From Oscillospiraceae bacterium (GTDB taxonomy: Bacteria; Bacillota; Clostridia; Oscillospirales; Acutalibacteraceae), in NCBI GenBank assembly GCA_003505905.1, contig DNXM01000128.1, positions 18,050 through 25,556 on the forward strand: 7,507 nucleotides of DNA, written 5' to 3'. Below are positions 1 through 5,808 of the stretch, one piece after another (positions within the stretch are counted from its first letter, which is position 1; each line of letters opens with the position of its first letter). The translations under genes and the position numbers were made by a program. The notes beneath the pieces are model-generated. The model was given only the letters and a program-made list of their open reading frames with translations, searched no databases and had not been told where the DNA came from.

Positions 1-684
1 CCTGACGACCACTTGGGTGCTTACTTCAAGAATGACGAAGAAAGCGGCAACATTGTTGTGAATCAGGATGCGATGCGTCTGACACAGAACAACGGCGGCA
101 GCTATTCTGCGGCGCCGGAAGTTTCGGGTATCGTCGGAACGGTGTCTTACAGCTTGAATTCTCCGCTTTCCAACAGCTTCTTGGTTCGTACCGTGAACGA
201 TGTCAAGGTTCGCAAGACCTTTACCTTGAGCTATGTGCTCAGAGGTGATACCGATATCGGCGATAAGACCGTTATCACGGTTGAAAATGTTCTTGACGGT
301 TCCCCAATGGCGACCACAGGCTTGGCACAGATTTCAAGTGCGACGAATTTGACCGGCACAATCTGCGAGAATATGCTGCTTCAGCCGACCGATAACACCT
401 ATGTGCTGCGGGCATATGCCGATATCGGCGCAGGAAAGACAGTTGAATCTGCAAAGGTTCAGCCTGCTTATGTGAACAACAGCGGTACGGTTTTCAGCAA
501 TCTTGCTGTTGGCGGTGATGTTTCCGATCCGACACTCAGCAGCTTTACAGCTGTGTCGAGTACCATCGGACCGGATGAAGACAGTGGTATTCGCTACACG
601 CACTTGTTGATAACGGTTACTATTCAGGATATCGACGAGTGGGGTCTTCAGAGAACCGGTTGGGGTGTCAACTTCAGAAGGTAA
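1..684 (+). CDS. 3' end of a putative exported fibre/matrix-type protein (5' truncated)
   Basis: The reading frame is open from the first base, so the gene begins before the window; the in-frame TTG at 13 has no ribosome site and is not a credible start. About 227 residues are visible. They are rich in Ser, Thr, Gly, Val, Asn and Asp, with alternating hydrophobic stretches typical of an extracellular beta-sheet protein. No membrane segment, LPXTG motif or cysteine-rich region is seen; the only cysteine is in the stretch TGTICENM. The C-terminus is Trp-rich (DEWGLQRTGWGVNFRR). I do not recognise a named family. Its place at the head of a run of SipW-type substrates and peptidases suggests another exported subunit, perhaps the main one, but the N-terminus that would show a SipW-type signal is missing. 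A stop at 682-684 is followed by a strong hairpin, which may uncouple its expression from the genes behind it. Confidence 0.75.
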   Translation, partial: PDDHLGAYFKNDEESGNIVVNQDAMRLTQNNGGSYSAAPEVSGIVGTVSYSLNSPLSNSFLVRTVNDVKVRKTFTLSYVLRGDTDIGDKTVITVENVLDGSPMATTGLAQISSATNLTGTICENMLLQPTDNTYVLRAYADIGAGKTVESAKVQPAYVNNSGTVFSNLAVGGDVSDPTLSSFTAVSSTIGPDEDSGIRYTHLLITVTIQDIDEWGLQRTGWGVNFRR

Positions 685-699
685 TTTCAAACAACACAA

Positions 700-731
700 T
701 ACGGTGAGGCGGAGAAATCCGCTTCACCGTA
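700..731 (+). other. Strong intergenic RNA hairpin, 14-bp stem with GAAA loop
   Basis: Bases 700-713 pair with 718-731 along 14 base pairs, including one G-U pair (708 with 723), around a GAAA loop at 714-717. It lies between the stop of the first gene and the ribosome site of the next. There is no U-run after the stem on the plus strand (the sequence continues GGCTAAAAACA), so it is not a standard intrinsic terminator in that direction. A weakly T-rich stretch follows on the minus strand, but no gene there needs it. It may be a leaky terminator, or an mRNA stabiliser or processing site giving the first gene more message than those downstream. The structure is seen directly; the role is inference. 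Confidence 0.7.
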
Positions 732-767
732 GGCTAAAAACACAGCAAACCATGGAGGTAATGACAG

Positions 768-1400
768 ATGAACCAAAAGGAAGATAACAATCGACTTCAA
801 TTTCTGTTCACGGGAATTGTTTTGGTTGTCATTGTAATCGGTGGTACCTTAGCGTGGTTTGCCAGCAATTCCAATGCCGGTGTCGGCGGCATTTCCTCTG
901 CTGTTACGGCTCCGCAGGGAAGCGGTGAATCGCAAACCGTTCAAATCGAGTACCTCGTGGATGGCGAATGGGATGATTTAGGGAACACATTATATTTTGT
1001 TCCCGGTAAAAATGTCACATTCCGTGTTAAAACGACCTATGATCATTCGGTTGTGAAGTTGGTCAACGGCGGAGCATCAACCGCTACGACCAAGAACCTT
1101 TTGGATAACGAAATTGCTTCCAATATGAAGATATACACCTACAACATAGCTGAGGGAGGCAGTGGGTCGGTGAAAACAAGCTACACAACTGCCGAGCTGG
1201 ATTCCTATCCGCTTATTTCGGCTTTGTCTACGAGCGATTCGGAAGAACCGAGGCTTGTTCCGTCAAGTGGTGACTCAAATGAGTTGCTTTTGACCTCAGA
1301 CGCAAATGCGGGTTATCAGTATTTTATGCTGTATATGGTCCCGGGCGCAGGCAACGGTCTGCAAAACCTGTCCATTCAATTTGAAGCATCTATTTCTTAA
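768..1400 (+). CDS. Exported protein with SipW-type signal peptide, TasA/camelysin-like (substrate A)
   Basis: This 210-residue protein has a polar N-region (residues 1-10), a hydrophobic core at about 11-26 and the processing motif T27-L28-A29 followed by W30-F31. It lines up with the TasA site Thr-Trp-Ala before Ala-Phe-Asn-Asp, so SipW-type cleavage after A29 is predicted. The mature part has no cysteine and begins with a Gly/Ser/Asn linker. A beta-rich domain follows, opening near residues 58-68 (VQIEYLVDGEW), a pattern that recurs in the substrate encoded at 4266 (TVEYSFDGSTW). The ATG start at 768 is set by GGAGGT at 754-759. The signal peptidase gene begins 17 bases after its stop, supporting an enzyme-substrate pair. 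It is probably a fibre or matrix subunit; no enzymatic motif is seen. The exact family is not identified. Confidence 0.8.
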   Translation: MNQKEDNNRLQFLFTGIVLVVIVIGGTLAWFASNSNAGVGGISSAVTAPQGSGESQTVQIEYLVDGEWDDLGNTLYFVPGKNVTFRVKTTYDHSVVKLVNGGASTATTKNLLDNEIASNMKIYTYNIAEGGSGSVKTSYTTAELDSYPLISALSTSDSEEPRLVPSSGDSNELLLTSDANAGYQYFMLYMVPGAGNGLQNLSIQFEASIS

Positions 1401-1417
1401 TTATTGAGAGGGAATCA

Positions 1418-1975
1418 ATGAAAAAAGTACTTTCCAAAATAGTGAATGTTTTGACTTTTTCCGTGATTATTGCCCTTGCGGCATTGATTGCCACGGTTGC
1501 CATCAATGCGCAAAAAGGAAAAATCACAACGGTGTTCGGCTATTCCTTTATGACGGTTCAAACCGGAAGCATGGAGCCGGAGTATCCGATTGGTTCATCC
1601 ATTGTTGCAAAAAAAGTCGATGCGTCCGAATTAAAGGTCGGCGATGTAATCAGCTTCTATTCCGCTGACCCGAGCATGAATCATTCCATTGTGACGCACC
1701 GCATAAAAGAAATCAATTCCGAAAACTCTGTCGTTTGCTTTGTTACCAAGGGTGACGCAAACGATATTGATGATAAATATCAAGTTTCCGCCGGCGATGT
1801 AATCGGTCGGGTTACCGGAAAGAGCAAGCTGGTTTCTGCTATTTCAAAGGTGAAAAAAGACCCGAAGCTGTTCTTCTTGGTGATTGTTGTTCCGATTTGC
1901 GCTATAATAACATGGGAATTTGTCGGCATCTCCAAGAAAGCGAAGGCTTCCTCCAATGAGAAAAAAGATTCCTGA
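1418..1975 (+). CDS. sipW-like: Signal peptidase I, SipW/ER-type (S26B), first of three
   Basis: This membrane serine protease, 185 residues long, should cut signal peptides on the outer face of the cytoplasmic membrane. A membrane segment lies at about residues 13-30. The nucleophile motif TGSMEPE carries Ser51. VTHRI carries His94, where ordinary bacterial LepB enzymes have the catalytic Lys. KGDAND at 111-116 supplies the conserved Asp region. A second membrane segment lies at about 151-168, followed by a basic cytoplasmic tail. Two membrane segments with Ser/His are the hallmark of SipW and the eukaryotic and archaeal enzymes. The ATG at 1418 has GAGAGGG at 1406-1412. Its 3' end overlaps the next peptidase gene by 20 bases. 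Its sequence after KGDAND differs from the other two enzymes, which resemble each other more. The substrates are presumably the exported proteins of this operon; which ones is not known. Confidence 0.93.
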   Translation: MKKVLSKIVNVLTFSVIIALAALIATVAINAQKGKITTVFGYSFMTVQTGSMEPEYPIGSSIVAKKVDASELKVGDVISFYSADPSMNHSIVTHRIKEINSENSVVCFVTKGDANDIDDKYQVSAGDVIGRVTGKSKLVSAISKVKKDPKLFFLVIVVPICAIITWEFVGISKKAKASSNEKKDS

Positions 1976-2456
1976 TATTCTTTTTATTTTGGCAACAGGG
2001 CTTTTGGTTGTGCTCTGTGCCGTTGCTTGGTTGCCTCGCTGTTTCGGCTATTCATCCTACTATATTTTGACCGACAGCATGAAGCCGTCTATTCCCAAGG
2101 GGAGCATGGTGTTTGCAAAGCCGATTGCTTTTGAGAATATTCAAAAAGGCGATGTGCTTGTTTTTGAAAACAGCTTGCACAATAAAAATTTTGTTCATCG
2201 TGTTGTGGCTCTTTATGAGCCGAAGCAGTGGGTTTTCACCAAGGGTGACAACAACCCTGCGGAAGACCCGTTGCCGACGGAGTACGAAAAGTGCAAGGGC
2301 GTCGTTCAATGGTTTTTGCCGTTGGTCGGTTACCCGGCGCAGTTTGTTCATTCCACCACCGGCAAGATTGTAATTGCAGTCAGCTATTGCCTTTGGGGTG
2401 CTGTTGAGTTGGAGCTTCTTCGCTCCCGAAAAAAGAGGAAAGAGGTATGTGCATGA
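1956..2456 (+). CDS. Signal peptidase I, SipW/ER-type (S26B), second of three
   Basis: This protein has 166 residues from the ATG at 1956, which lies inside the end of the previous gene (20-base overlap). A farther TTG at 1920 is in frame but gives an implausible basic leader with no ribosome site, so ATG is preferred; the ribosome site is only weak (GAAGG at 1942-1946), suggesting coupling to upstream translation. A membrane segment lies at about residues 8-26. The catalytic region reads TDSMKPS with Ser41, a small departure from the usual G-S-M-x-P. FVHRVV carries His81 in place of LepB Lys, and TKGDNN at 95-100 with a nearby EDP supplies the acidic region. A second hydrophobic segment lies at about 136-150, followed by a very basic tail. 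The stretch from KGDNN to PLVGYPAQF matches the third peptidase closely (KGDAN to PLLGFLALHF), so these two are near paralogues. Confidence 0.9.
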   Translation: MRKKIPDILFILATGLLVVLCAVAWLPRCFGYSSYYILTDSMKPSIPKGSMVFAKPIAFENIQKGDVLVFENSLHNKNFVHRVVALYEPKQWVFTKGDNNPAEDPLPTEYEKCKGVVQWFLPLVGYPAQFVHSTTGKIVIAVSYCLWGAVELELLRSRKKRKEVCA

Positions 2457-3013
2457 AAAAGAAAATTGTTTTTCTTTGCCTGTCCGTGATGCTGATTGTC
2501 GGCATGATGAGCGCAGGAAATGCTTACGCATGGTTCCAGGATAAAGCGGGCAGCTCAACGGCCAACAGCGTTCGCACCGGCAAAATCCAATATTCGCTCG
2601 GCACGGATTCTTTCCTGGTCGGAACGGATGATGTGGTTTATCCGGAGGAGAATTTGCTCACGGGCACGGTTTCCTTAACAAACGCATCCGATATTTCAAC
2701 GAGAGTTCGTGTGAAAATTGTTTTCGATTACGATGGGGATACCCTTACTTACACGGCTGCCGGTTCCTCGCCGTTAAGTGTCACCTTTGCCAACAGCGGT
2801 TCGTGGACGGATACCAATGACGGTTATTTTGTTTACAACGGCGTTGTTGCTGCGGGTGCGAGCTTGCCGTTATTCACACGGATTTGCTACAGCGGACCGA
2901 ACACCGATAACGATGTGATTTCGGGTCAGGAAGATATGGGAATTACCGTGTTGTATGAAGCGAAACAGAGCGACTATATGACAGCAAACGATTGGAATGT
3001 CAGTGGAACATGA
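2453..3013 (+). CDS. Exported protein with SipW-type signal peptide, TasA/camelysin-like (substrate B)
   Basis: This protein has 186 residues from the ATG at 2453, which overlaps the peptidase stop as ATGA and has AGAGG at 2441-2445. An alternative ATG at 2447 would add only two residues. A short basic N-region (MKKK) and hydrophobic core end in A24-Y25-A26 before W27-F28-Q29-D30, an almost textbook SipW/TasA processing site. The mature domain begins TANSVRTGKI, continues with beta strands (VSLTNASDISTRVRVKI at about 73-89), and carries DGYFVY at 123-128 and a late EAKQ at 169-172. These landmarks also occur in many SipW-dependent proteins as I know them. The same DGY-aromatic motif occurs in the substrate at 4266. 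The ATGA overlaps at both ends, with peptidase 2 before and peptidase 3 after, suggest coupled synthesis. The role is probably a secreted fibre or matrix subunit; polymerisation is inferred. Confidence 0.85.
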   Translation: MKKKIVFLCLSVMLIVGMMSAGNAYAWFQDKAGSSTANSVRTGKIQYSLGTDSFLVGTDDVVYPEENLLTGTVSLTNASDISTRVRVKIVFDYDGDTLTYTAAGSSPLSVTFANSGSWTDTNDGYFVYNGVVAAGASLPLFTRICYSGPNTDNDVISGQEDMGITVLYEAKQSDYMTANDWNVSGT

Positions 3014-3504
3014 CGAGAGTATTCAATATTATCTATAACTTCTTTGCGATTGTAATTGTGTTGTTCTTTTTGTTCACCTCGGTGATTGCCGTGAGCGGAA
3101 CAAAGGTCTATGCAGTGGCAACAGGGAGCATGGAGCCGGAGATTTCAAAAGGCTCGGTGGTTTTCGTTCGTCCACAGTCGGCTTATCAGGTCGGCGATGT
3201 GATTACCGCTTTTTTGACCGATGAACAGACCTTTACCCATCGCATTGTTGAAATGGATGCCGAGCAGGTATACACAAAAGGCGATGCAAATTTAACCGTT
3301 GACCCGATTCCGACGCAGCAAAACCGCATTGTCGGCAAGGTGCTTTTTCATTTGCCTTTGCTTGGGTTTTTGGCGCTGCATTTCAATGTCACGGGCATCT
3401 TAATTGCTTTCGGTGCCGTGTTGGTTATCTTGATCGTTGTTCGGTTCGTTTTAGCAAAAAAACAAAAACACATGGGGGGAAATGCCGATGAAAAGAATCA
3501 ATAA
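3010..3504 (+). CDS. Signal peptidase I, SipW/ER-type (S26B), third of three
   Basis: This protein has 164 residues from the ATG at 3010, which overlaps the upstream TGA as ATGA. An in-frame TTG at 2992 is rejected because no ribosome site precedes it. A membrane segment lies at about residues 9-28. ATGSMEPE carries the nucleophile Ser40, FTHRIV carries His77 (the ER/SipW replacement of Lys), and TKGDAN with VDP (89-99) gives the acidic region. A second membrane segment lies at about 127-147, followed by a short lysine-rich cytoplasmic tail. Family knowledge places the active site outside the membrane. The gene sits between substrates B and C and overlaps C by 17 bases. All catalytic landmarks are present, so it should be active; why a third enzyme is kept here is not evident from sequence. 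Confidence 0.92.
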   Translation: MTRVFNIIYNFFAIVIVLFFLFTSVIAVSGTKVYAVATGSMEPEISKGSVVFVRPQSAYQVGDVITAFLTDEQTFTHRIVEMDAEQVYTKGDANLTVDPIPTQQNRIVGKVLFHLPLLGFLALHFNVTGILIAFGAVLVILIVVRFVLAKKQKHMGGNADEKNQ

Positions 3505-4246
3505 GCGCAGTATTTTTACGACCGTTTTATCGCTTATGCTTGCACTCTCGACCGGATTTTATACTTGTCTGAATCCCACAACGGCATGGTTCCATGCGGA
3601 GGGCAGTATTCCCGTGACCTATGACATGGGCGAATTTGATATCAATTTTGATGCCTATGTTCAGCAGGATATGACACTGAACTTTGAGGCTTCGACCAAG
3701 CTGTCCGAAGCAAAATCGAATGATACGCAGAGCAACATGGAATTCGAGTATGCTGTCAAGTATCTCTATATCACCGTGAAGAATAACGCCGTTAAGCCCG
3801 GTGAGAATGCGGACTATTTAGACGCATTGGTGAAGCTCAAATTCAGCCAAGCTTCCACAGACGCAGGCTTGCGCTATTATTACTTTGCCTGTGGTGATGC
3901 ACAGGATATCAACTCAACAAAGAGTTATTACAGCTCGATTGCAACCGACGCCAACGGCACATACACAAGTGCCCATGACCTTTCTACAAAAATTCAAACA
4001 TTTTGCACAGCCAAAAGCATTGACACGGATTCCGATTATATGAACACTTCAAAGAACACCTTGATAAATTTTGATAACGACACCGATGCCATTCGTGTGC
4101 CGCACAACAAGCAGGTGACCATTTGCATTGCCGTGTGGGTGGATCATGACAAATACTTGGATTATATTTCCAGAACCGTTACGGGTCCGTTGAGCTTGAG
4201 TACGCAGATTGAGCTGTTTGCCAAGCAGGCAAATGCCGTTAGCTGA
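3488..4246 (+). CDS. Exported protein with SipW-type signal peptide (substrate C)
   Basis: This 252-residue protein starts at the ATG at 3488, which has GGGGGG at 3474-3479 at good spacing; the ATG at 3482 sits too close to that site. The basic N-region MKRINKR and hydrophobic core end in T31-T32-A33 before W34-F35-H36, the same processing pattern as the other substrates. The mature part is acidic and largest of the set. It opens with a strand reading MGEFDINFDAYVQQ, then has an unusual Tyr/Ser/Thr/Asp-rich middle (about 130-200). The C-terminal segment ICIAVWVDHDKYLD at 212-225, followed by LSLSTQIELFAKQA at 235-248, resembles the closing strands of SipW-dependent proteins as I know them. 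Three mature cysteines (135, 173, 213) could allow a disulfide. The protein is probably a surface fibre component or accessory subunit; no catalytic motif is seen. Confidence 0.82.
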   Translation: MKRINKRSIFTTVLSLMLALSTGFYTCLNPTTAWFHAEGSIPVTYDMGEFDINFDAYVQQDMTLNFEASTKLSEAKSNDTQSNMEFEYAVKYLYITVKNNAVKPGENADYLDALVKLKFSQASTDAGLRYYYFACGDAQDINSTKSYYSSIATDANGTYTSAHDLSTKIQTFCTAKSIDTDSDYMNTSKNTLINFDNDTDAIRVPHNKQVTICIAVWVDHDKYLDYISRTVTGPLSLSTQIELFAKQANAVS

Positions 4247-4265
4247 TTTTTTAGGGGGAGCAGGA

Positions 4266-4934
4266 ATGAAAAAGGGAAACAGTCCTTCCGAAAATAAAAC
4301 ATGGAATCCGGTTTTGTTGATTGCCTTGGTTCTTGTTGTTTTGTTCGGCGTTGTCGCCTTAACCTATTCTTGGTTGACAAAGTCTGCAACGGCAGTCCCT
4401 TCAAGCGAAAGCTCGACGGTGGAGAATGCCCAAATCGGTGATTTCAGTTACACGGTGGAATATTCGTTTGACGGCTCAACATGGACGAATGCCGGCACAT
4501 CGTCGGATGCCAAGGGTGGTGTCGAGGTCGATTTTACCAACGATGATTCGAGTGCGGCAAATCATGTTAGCAAATTGCGCTTTCGTGTTCGACAGAGCGG
4601 CACCGTGAAATCGGCGGTTCGTGCGAAGATATATTACCGTTGGTGCGATTCGTCCGGTCAGACCGTGCAGGGACCGAAAGTTACCTTAACGCCGACAATG
4701 GCAAGCGGTTGGTACAATAATACCGCCAATGACGGATATTATTATTACAGCTCCGGCGGAGTCTATGTGTTCCCGCAGGGCTCGAATATTGCTATTGCAA
4801 ACGGTTTCAGTGTTGGTACGGTTGAATCAAGAAGCAGCTTGAAAATTTTTGCAATGGTGGATGGCGTTCAGTTTAACCGCTTCCGTCAGGTTTGGGGAAT
4901 TGACGGTACATTCCCCGGCACGGCCGTCAGCTGA
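4266..4934 (+). CDS. Exported protein with SipW-like signal peptide (substrate D)
   Basis: This 222-residue protein starts at the ATG at 4266, preceded by AGGGGGAG at 4253-4260; an in-frame TTG at 4209 lies inside the upstream gene and is discarded. The N-region is long and hydrophilic (residues 1-14), the hydrophobic core spans about 15-32, and the processing motif is T33-Y34-S35 before W36-L37, slightly off the consensus (Ser for Ala, Leu for Phe). The mature part has a Ser/Thr linker, then TVEYSFDGSTW (63-73), which resembles substrate A. Later it has GWYNNTANDGYYYY (148-161), which resembles DGYFVY of substrate B. One cysteine is present at 127. The end reads VDGVQFNRFRQVWGIDG. It combines features of A and B, so the substrates are probably divergent paralogues. 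The gene lies 13 bases before the membrane-protein pair. Confidence 0.8.
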   Translation: MKKGNSPSENKTWNPVLLIALVLVVLFGVVALTYSWLTKSATAVPSSESSTVENAQIGDFSYTVEYSFDGSTWTNAGTSSDAKGGVEVDFTNDDSSAANHVSKLRFRVRQSGTVKSAVRAKIYYRWCDSSGQTVQGPKVTLTPTMASGWYNNTANDGYYYYSSGGVYVFPQGSNIAIANGFSVGTVESRSSLKIFAMVDGVQFNRFRQVWGIDGTFPGTAVS

Positions 4935-4947
4935 GTAGGAGAGCACA

Positions 4948-5808
4948 ATGGCAAACAAAAAAAACAAGAAAAAGAATGCGGCAGCCAAACAAAAGGCTGC
5001 CGCCGCATATATGAGCAAGCAAAACGGCTCGGTGCAGAAGAGCTCCGTGCCGAAGCATACGCCTGCACCGAAGGCTTCACCCGAGAGTAGAATGACCGGC
5101 GGTCAAGGCTTGAAGGAAAAGGTACAGCCTGCCCAATTGAACCAAAAACCGACTTCTCCCGTGGCGGAAACGCCTGTAAAAAAGCCGGCACACAAAAAGC
5201 CGAATCATAAGAAACCGGCGCATAAAAAGAAAAAGGAACCGCTGAAATTAACGGATTTGCGCATTGACCGCATTATTGCGGTTGCACTTGCTTTTTGCGT
5301 TTTGGTGGCGGGATTAACCGGCTTGATTTATTGGCTTGCAACCCGTTTCACCGTGCCGGATGAGGCGGTTGTTGAATACCGTGGTGCGAACTGTGCCGTT
5401 AACGAATTGTACGAAATCACCGTTGATTCTTTGGAACAGAGCCGTTTGGCGAGTGAGTACAAACGCAAGGGCGATGTGGAAAAGTTCGAGTATTATGCCG
5501 CAACAAAACTGATTATTCCCGACAAAGGTGAGCCCGGGTGGCTGAATCTCTCCAATGCGTTCAACAATAAGTGTGTTTTCCTGGTGTCCGTTGTGGATGA
5601 GGCAGGGAATGTTTGTGCACGCACCAAGGGCATTCCGTCCGGCTATACGCTCGGTGAAATCACCTTGGATTGGTCGGTTCCGTTCGGTACGCATGATATG
5701 CATTTGGTGGTCAGTGCGTATGACGCAAAGACCCATGAGCTGCTCGGCGTTCAGTACTCCAAGCTGACGGTTCAGGTTGGAATTGAAGAGGAAACGACCG
5801 ATGCCTAA
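4948..5808 (+). CDS. Single-pass membrane protein with polybasic cytoplasmic region and outside Ig-like domain
   Basis: This 286-residue protein starts at ATG 4948, with AGGAG at 4937-4941. Residues 1-100 are a highly charged, apparently disordered cytoplasmic region: a Lys/Asn/Ala-rich head, a Pro/Ser/Gln-rich middle and Lys-Lys-Pro-Ala/Asn-His repeats at 78-96. One membrane segment lies at about 109-131, oriented with the N-terminus inside by the positive-inside rule. The outside part (132-286) ends in a beta-sandwich-like domain with GIPSGYTLGEITLD near 228-241 and AYDAKTHELLG at 257-267. The following gene encodes the same pattern (IQPGECLIDDKLD and AYDENGKYYG), so the two are paralogues. 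There is no small-x-small before Trp-Phe site after the membrane segment, so it should stay anchored. It may be a base, anchor or assembly factor for the fibre, which is inference; no named family is assigned with certainty. Confidence 0.8.
   Translation: MANKKNKKKNAAAKQKAAAAYMSKQNGSVQKSSVPKHTPAPKASPESRMTGGQGLKEKVQPAQLNQKPTSPVAETPVKKPAHKKPNHKKPAHKKKKEPLKLTDLRIDRIIAVALAFCVLVAGLTGLIYWLATRFTVPDEAVVEYRGANCAVNELYEITVDSLEQSRLASEYKRKGDVEKFEYYAATKLIIPDKGEPGWLNLSNAFNNKCVFLVSVVDEAGNVCARTKGIPSGYTLGEITLDWSVPFGTHDMHLVVSAYDAKTHELLGVQYSKLTVQVGIEEETTDA
5179..5235 (+). repeat. Short tandem repeat encoding Lys-Lys-Pro-Ala/Asn-His units
   Basis: Within the cytoplasmic region of the membrane protein, residues 78-96 read as three imperfect copies of a K-K-P-x-H unit (KKPAH, KKPNH, KKPAH) followed by a run of lysines. 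The DNA copies are diverged at wobble positions (AAAAAGCCG, AAAAAGCCG, AAGAAACCG), so selection on the peptide rather than recent slippage probably keeps the pattern. Such a basic His/Pro stretch could bind acidic lipid heads, RNA or an acidic partner; the function is unknown. Confidence 0.75.

Noticed and set aside
334..699. Minus-strand open frame across the first gene
   Set aside because: It has no recognisable product, and the plus-strand frame has coherent beta-protein composition; this is a codon-bias shadow.
1903..1908. Internal TATAAT before peptidase 2 as a promoter
   Set aside because: It lies inside the peptidase 1 gene, and the nearest -35-like sequence (TTGGTG at 1877) is about 20 bases away; gene overlap already explains expression.
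2052..2558. Minus-strand open frame antisense to peptidase 2
   Set aside because: The plus-strand frame carries the full catalytic motifs of a signal peptidase; the minus reading is Arg/Ser/Leu-rich and resembles no family I know.
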